Assembly (NCBI GenBank): GCA_963169055.1
Contig: CAUJFU010000449.1
Span: 1 to 16,577, forward strand
Direction: 5' to 3'
Length of the DNA stretch: 16,577 nucleotides
From: Myxococcota bacterium
Lineage (GTDB): Bacteria > Myxococcota_C > UBA6777
In this document: piece after piece, positions 14,130-16,577 of the stretch
Layout: the number at the start of each line of letters is the position of its first letter
How positions within the stretch are numbered: the first letter of the stretch is position 1
The notes under the pieces: model-generated
The model's database searches: none
What the model was told of the DNA's origin: nothing
The model's input: the letters and a program-made list of their open reading frames with translations, nothing else
Translations under genes and position numbers: made by a program

Positions 14130-14372
14130 CGGTTGTGGATCGCACCGCCGTCGCCCGTTAACCATTCTGGCTCTGCGTACATGACTTGCCTTGTGGCGAA
14201 GCACCCCAAATCCCCTTGATTCTATTCCTGTTTGGTGTACCCTCACCCGAAATCTTCGCGTTGAGGTGATGTGATCCGCAACACACCCCCTGATCTCGGC
14301 GAAAATACAAACGACACCTTCTTGTCACACAAGACCCCCTTTCTATCCGAACGGTAAGGAGAGCCACCTGCG

Positions 14373-16577
14373 ATGAATATCAACACCCGAAAACCACAAC
14401 AGCCACCCACCCCTACGGTTCAAGCACCGCGCTCGACCTCCACCACCGCCCCCGTCCACTCTCCTTCACAACCCACGATCCACGAAACCCGCCGCGCCGA
14501 CTCCTTCACACAAGGCGCAAACACCACCCTTCAAGATAGCCGACGCCCCTCCCAAGGCTTTTTCTCACGCCTACGCAGCCTTGCCGAGCGCTTCACTCCC
14601 TACGCCGATATCAAACACACCAGCAAACGCAGCGGATTTGAAGGCGGAACCGCCCAAGGCTCCCACGACAGCGAGCGCACCAGCGCCAACGGACGCCTTG
14701 CGATGGACGCGCAAGGACGCACTTCGGGCCAAGGCAATGTCCAATGGCGCCCGATCAACGGACTTCAAGTCGAAGGCCGTGCCAACGCAACCAACGAAGA
14801 ACGCGGAGCCAGCGTTCGCGCAAACTACCAACCCAACGATCGCCACACATGGCAAGCCGAAGTCGGACGCAACAACGGAAACAATTACGCAAGCCTCGAT
14901 GGAAAAAGTCAGATCAAAGATCACACCACCCTCGAAGGCCGCGCCCACTACCAAGACGGCAAACTCAACGGTGAACTCCAAACCCACACCCAAGTCGACA
15001 AACGCGCCACCCTCCACACCGACCTCCAACTCAACGACGGCAAACTTAACGGAACCGTCCAAGCCGAAAGCAACCCACGCACAGGAACCCGCCTCCAAGG
15101 CGAGATCGCCCTCAAAGACAACCAAGTCGACAACGGCCACGTCAAAGCCGAAACCCGCCTCGGCCAAGACAGCCGATTGAAGGGCGAGATCCGCGCTGAC
15201 GATGGTCGCGTCTACGGTCACATCGGTGGCGATACCAAGCTCGCAGACAACACCAAAGTGACAGGACAGATCGGCATCGACAAACAAGGCGACCTCCGCA
15301 CCGATGCTTCCGTCACAAGCAAAGTCAGCAAAGATACCAAACTCACCGCATCCTTGGGCCTTGAAAACGATCAACTCCGCCGCGCAAGCGCAGGCATCAC
15401 CACCAAAGTCGGCGAGGATACCACCCTCAAAGGAACCGCCACCGTCGATAGTCGCGGTCGCTTGACCCTTGACGGCGATCTCGCCACCAAGATCGCAGAT
15501 CACACACAGGTCGAAGCCGACGTCACCCTCAAAGAAGGCCGACTCCACAAGGCCGATATCCAAACCGAAACCCGTCTCGGTCAAAATACCCAGATCAACA
15601 CCGATCTTCAACACGCAGATGGCCGTTGGTCGGGCGATATCACAGGCAAAACCAAAGTGGGCGAACGCACCGCCGTCGATGGCCGCATCAGCGTCGATCC
15701 CGAAGGCAAAAGCCAAGTCGCCCTCAACACGCACACCGCCCTCAACGAACGCACCAACGCCGATGGCCGCGTTCGTTTTGAAGATGGCCGAATGGCCGAA
15801 CTGGGCGTCGATGCACAACACCGCTTCAACGAACATAGCGAACTACGCGGCGGCGCAGTCATCGACCGCGACGGACACCTCACCACGCACGCCCAAGGCC
15901 GCACCCGCCTCGGCGAAAACACCGACCTCAACGGCGGCCTCCGCCTCAAAGATGGCAAACTCCAAGAAGCCGATGCCAACGTGCGCACCCGCTTCGGAAA
16001 AGACGCCAGCGCAGAAGGCCAGATCTCTTATCGCGACGGAAAGATCGAAGGGGGCGCCCAAGTCAACGGTCAGATCAACGAACGCACCGCCGTTGAAGGA
16101 GGCGTGGCCTACCGAGACGGACAGCTCCAAGGCGGCGGTCGCGTCTCTTCTCAAATCGACGAAAACACCCGCGCCAACGGACAAATCGAATACCAAGACG
16201 GCAAAATCAACGGCGAAGCCGATATCACCCGACGCTTCGGCGAAAACACCACCCTTGGCGGTCGCATCGGCTACAACGACGGTAAACTCAACGGCGAAGC
16301 CAACGCAAACACCAAGCTCGGCGAAAACACCACTCTTGGCGGTCGCATCGGATACAACGACGGTAAAATCAATGGCGAAGCCAACGCAAATACCAAACTC
16401 GGCGAAAACACCACCCTTGGCGGTCGTATCGGCTACAACGACGGCAAGCTCAACGGCGAAGCCAACGCAAATACCAAACTCGGCGAAAACACCACCCTTG
16501 GCGGTCGAATCGGCTACAACGACGCCAAGCTCAACGGCGAAGCCAACGCAAATACCAATCTCGGTGAAAACAACACC
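14373..16577 (+). CDS. Giant 27/28-residue repeat protein (3' end outside window)
   Basis: The frame is open from the ATG at 14373 (AAGGAG at 14356-14361, 11-base spacing) to the end of the window, 735 codons with no stop, so the protein is incomplete. Residues 1 to about 60 are Pro/Thr/Ser/Gln-rich and without a signal peptide. Residues 62-126 form a short unassigned region beginning GFFSRLRSLAERF. From residue 127 on, 22 full repeats and one partial run without a gap, each 27 or 28 residues. The motif is hydrophobic-G-E-x-T-x-L near the start and Y-x-D-G-K-L-x-G in the middle. Every unit can be read as two strands joined by a turn at DG, suggesting a beta-solenoid or stacked beta-hairpins. 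Early copies are diverged and the last four nearly identical. No enzymatic motif is seen. Possible roles are a surface or filament protein, or the stalk of a toxin or adhesin; I do not recognise the family. Confidence 0.85.
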   Translation, partial: MNINTRKPQQPPTPTVQAPRSTSTTAPVHSPSQPTIHETRRADSFTQGANTTLQDSRRPSQGFFSRLRSLAERFTPYADIKHTSKRSGFEGGTAQGSHDSERTSANGRLAMDAQGRTSGQGNVQWRPINGLQVEGRANATNEERGASVRANYQPNDRHTWQAEVGRNNGNNYASLDGKSQIKDHTTLEGRAHYQDGKLNGELQTHTQVDKRATLHTDLQLNDGKLNGTVQAESNPRTGTRLQGEIALKDNQVDNGHVKAETRLGQDSRLKGEIRADDGRVYGHIGGDTKLADNTKVTGQIGIDKQGDLRTDASVTSKVSKDTKLTASLGLENDQLRRASAGITTKVGEDTTLKGTATVDSRGRLTLDGDLATKIADHTQVEADVTLKEGRLHKADIQTETRLGQNTQINTDLQHADGRWSGDITGKTKVGERTAVDGRISVDPEGKSQVALNTHTALNERTNADGRVRFEDGRMAELGVDAQHRFNEHSELRGGAVIDRDGHLTTHAQGRTRLGENTDLNGGLRLKDGKLQEADANVRTRFGKDASAEGQISYRDGKIEGGAQVNGQINERTAVEGGVAYRDGQLQGGGRVSSQIDENTRANGQIEYQDGKINGEADITRRFGENTTLGGRIGYNDGKLNGEANANTKLGENTTLGGRIGYNDGKINGEANANTKLGENTTLGGRIGYNDGKLNGEANANTKLGENTTLGGRIGYNDAKLNGEANANTNLGENNT
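16239..16577 (+). repeat. 81-bp near-identical coding tandem repeats
   Basis: Units begin at 16239, 16320, 16401 and 16482, exactly 81 bp apart, with a fifth cut off by the window end at 16563. The first two units differ at about six positions, most of them synonymous. The array is the youngest part of the 27-residue repeat region, whose older copies run back to 14751. It continues past the window and is a likely spot for assembly collapse. Confidence 0.95.

Noticed and set aside
14130-14372. Terminator or promoter between the YARHG and repeat genes
   Set aside because: Only a 5-bp GACGG/CCGTC stem without a T-tract and poor -35/-10 pairs were found; too weak to report.
14571-15836. Long minus-strand open frame of 421 codons
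   Set aside because: It is the antisense of the 27/28-residue repeat gene. The regular plus-strand repeat keeps the opposite frame free of stops. The plus frame has a good ribosome site, and its protein repeat holds register through all 22 units.

Overview
This window looks like chromosome from a Gram-negative bacterium with a complex signalling repertoire. The best guess is a Myxococcota or Bradymonadales-like (former deltaproteobacterial) lineage. That guess rests on two Hanks-type Ser/Thr kinases with N-terminal zinc ribbons and unusual fused C-terminal domains, a YARHG-type secreted protein, a DUF2786 protein and very long repeat proteins. No rRNA, tRNA, insertion sequence or CRISPR array was seen, so the taxonomic call is inference only.

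Layout. Positions 1-389 carry no gene: three 39-bp tandem repeats, each with a hairpin, then a nested inverted repeat. A 2,028-residue kinase gene (390-6476, minus) encodes zinc ribbon, kinase, about 1,300 residues of disordered repetitive linker, one membrane helix, and a C-terminal sulfatase-modifying-factor (FGE-like) domain that lacks the catalytic cysteine pair. Divergent from it is a fused heavy-metal transporter (6638-8755, plus): a ZIP-like half, an SO_0444/ArsP-like permease half and a tail with about 46 histidines. Next is a membrane fatty-acid desaturase (8944-9750, plus, GTG start, strong Shine-Dalgarno). Converging on it is a broken 1-acylglycerol-3-phosphate acyltransferase (plsC-like) remnant on the minus strand. 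After a 439-bp gap comes a probable operon: a kinase fused to an oxygen-binding di-iron (ODP/flavodiiron-like) metallo-beta-lactamase-fold domain (10533-12629), a DUF2786 protein (12633-13202) and a YARHG-domain probable exported protein (13365-14129). The window ends inside an open reading frame (14373 to beyond 16577) built from 22 full copies plus one partial copy of a 27/28-residue glycine-rich repeat; the last four copies are nearly identical in DNA.

How the genes may work together. The two kinases share the same front end (four-cysteine ribbon followed at once by the kinase) but have different output or sensor ends. One reaches across the membrane to a ligand-binding-type FGE fold. The other is soluble and carries a probable iron/oxygen sensor. 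The second is nearly translationally coupled to DUF2786 and followed by an exported YARHG protein, so these three are the best candidate for an undescribed signalling module. The desaturase next to a dying acyltransferase suggests a former lipid-remodelling pair. Metal export, an iron/oxygen-type sensor and an O2-dependent desaturase in one neighbourhood hint at a redox or metal theme, but nothing in the sequence proves that they are co-regulated.
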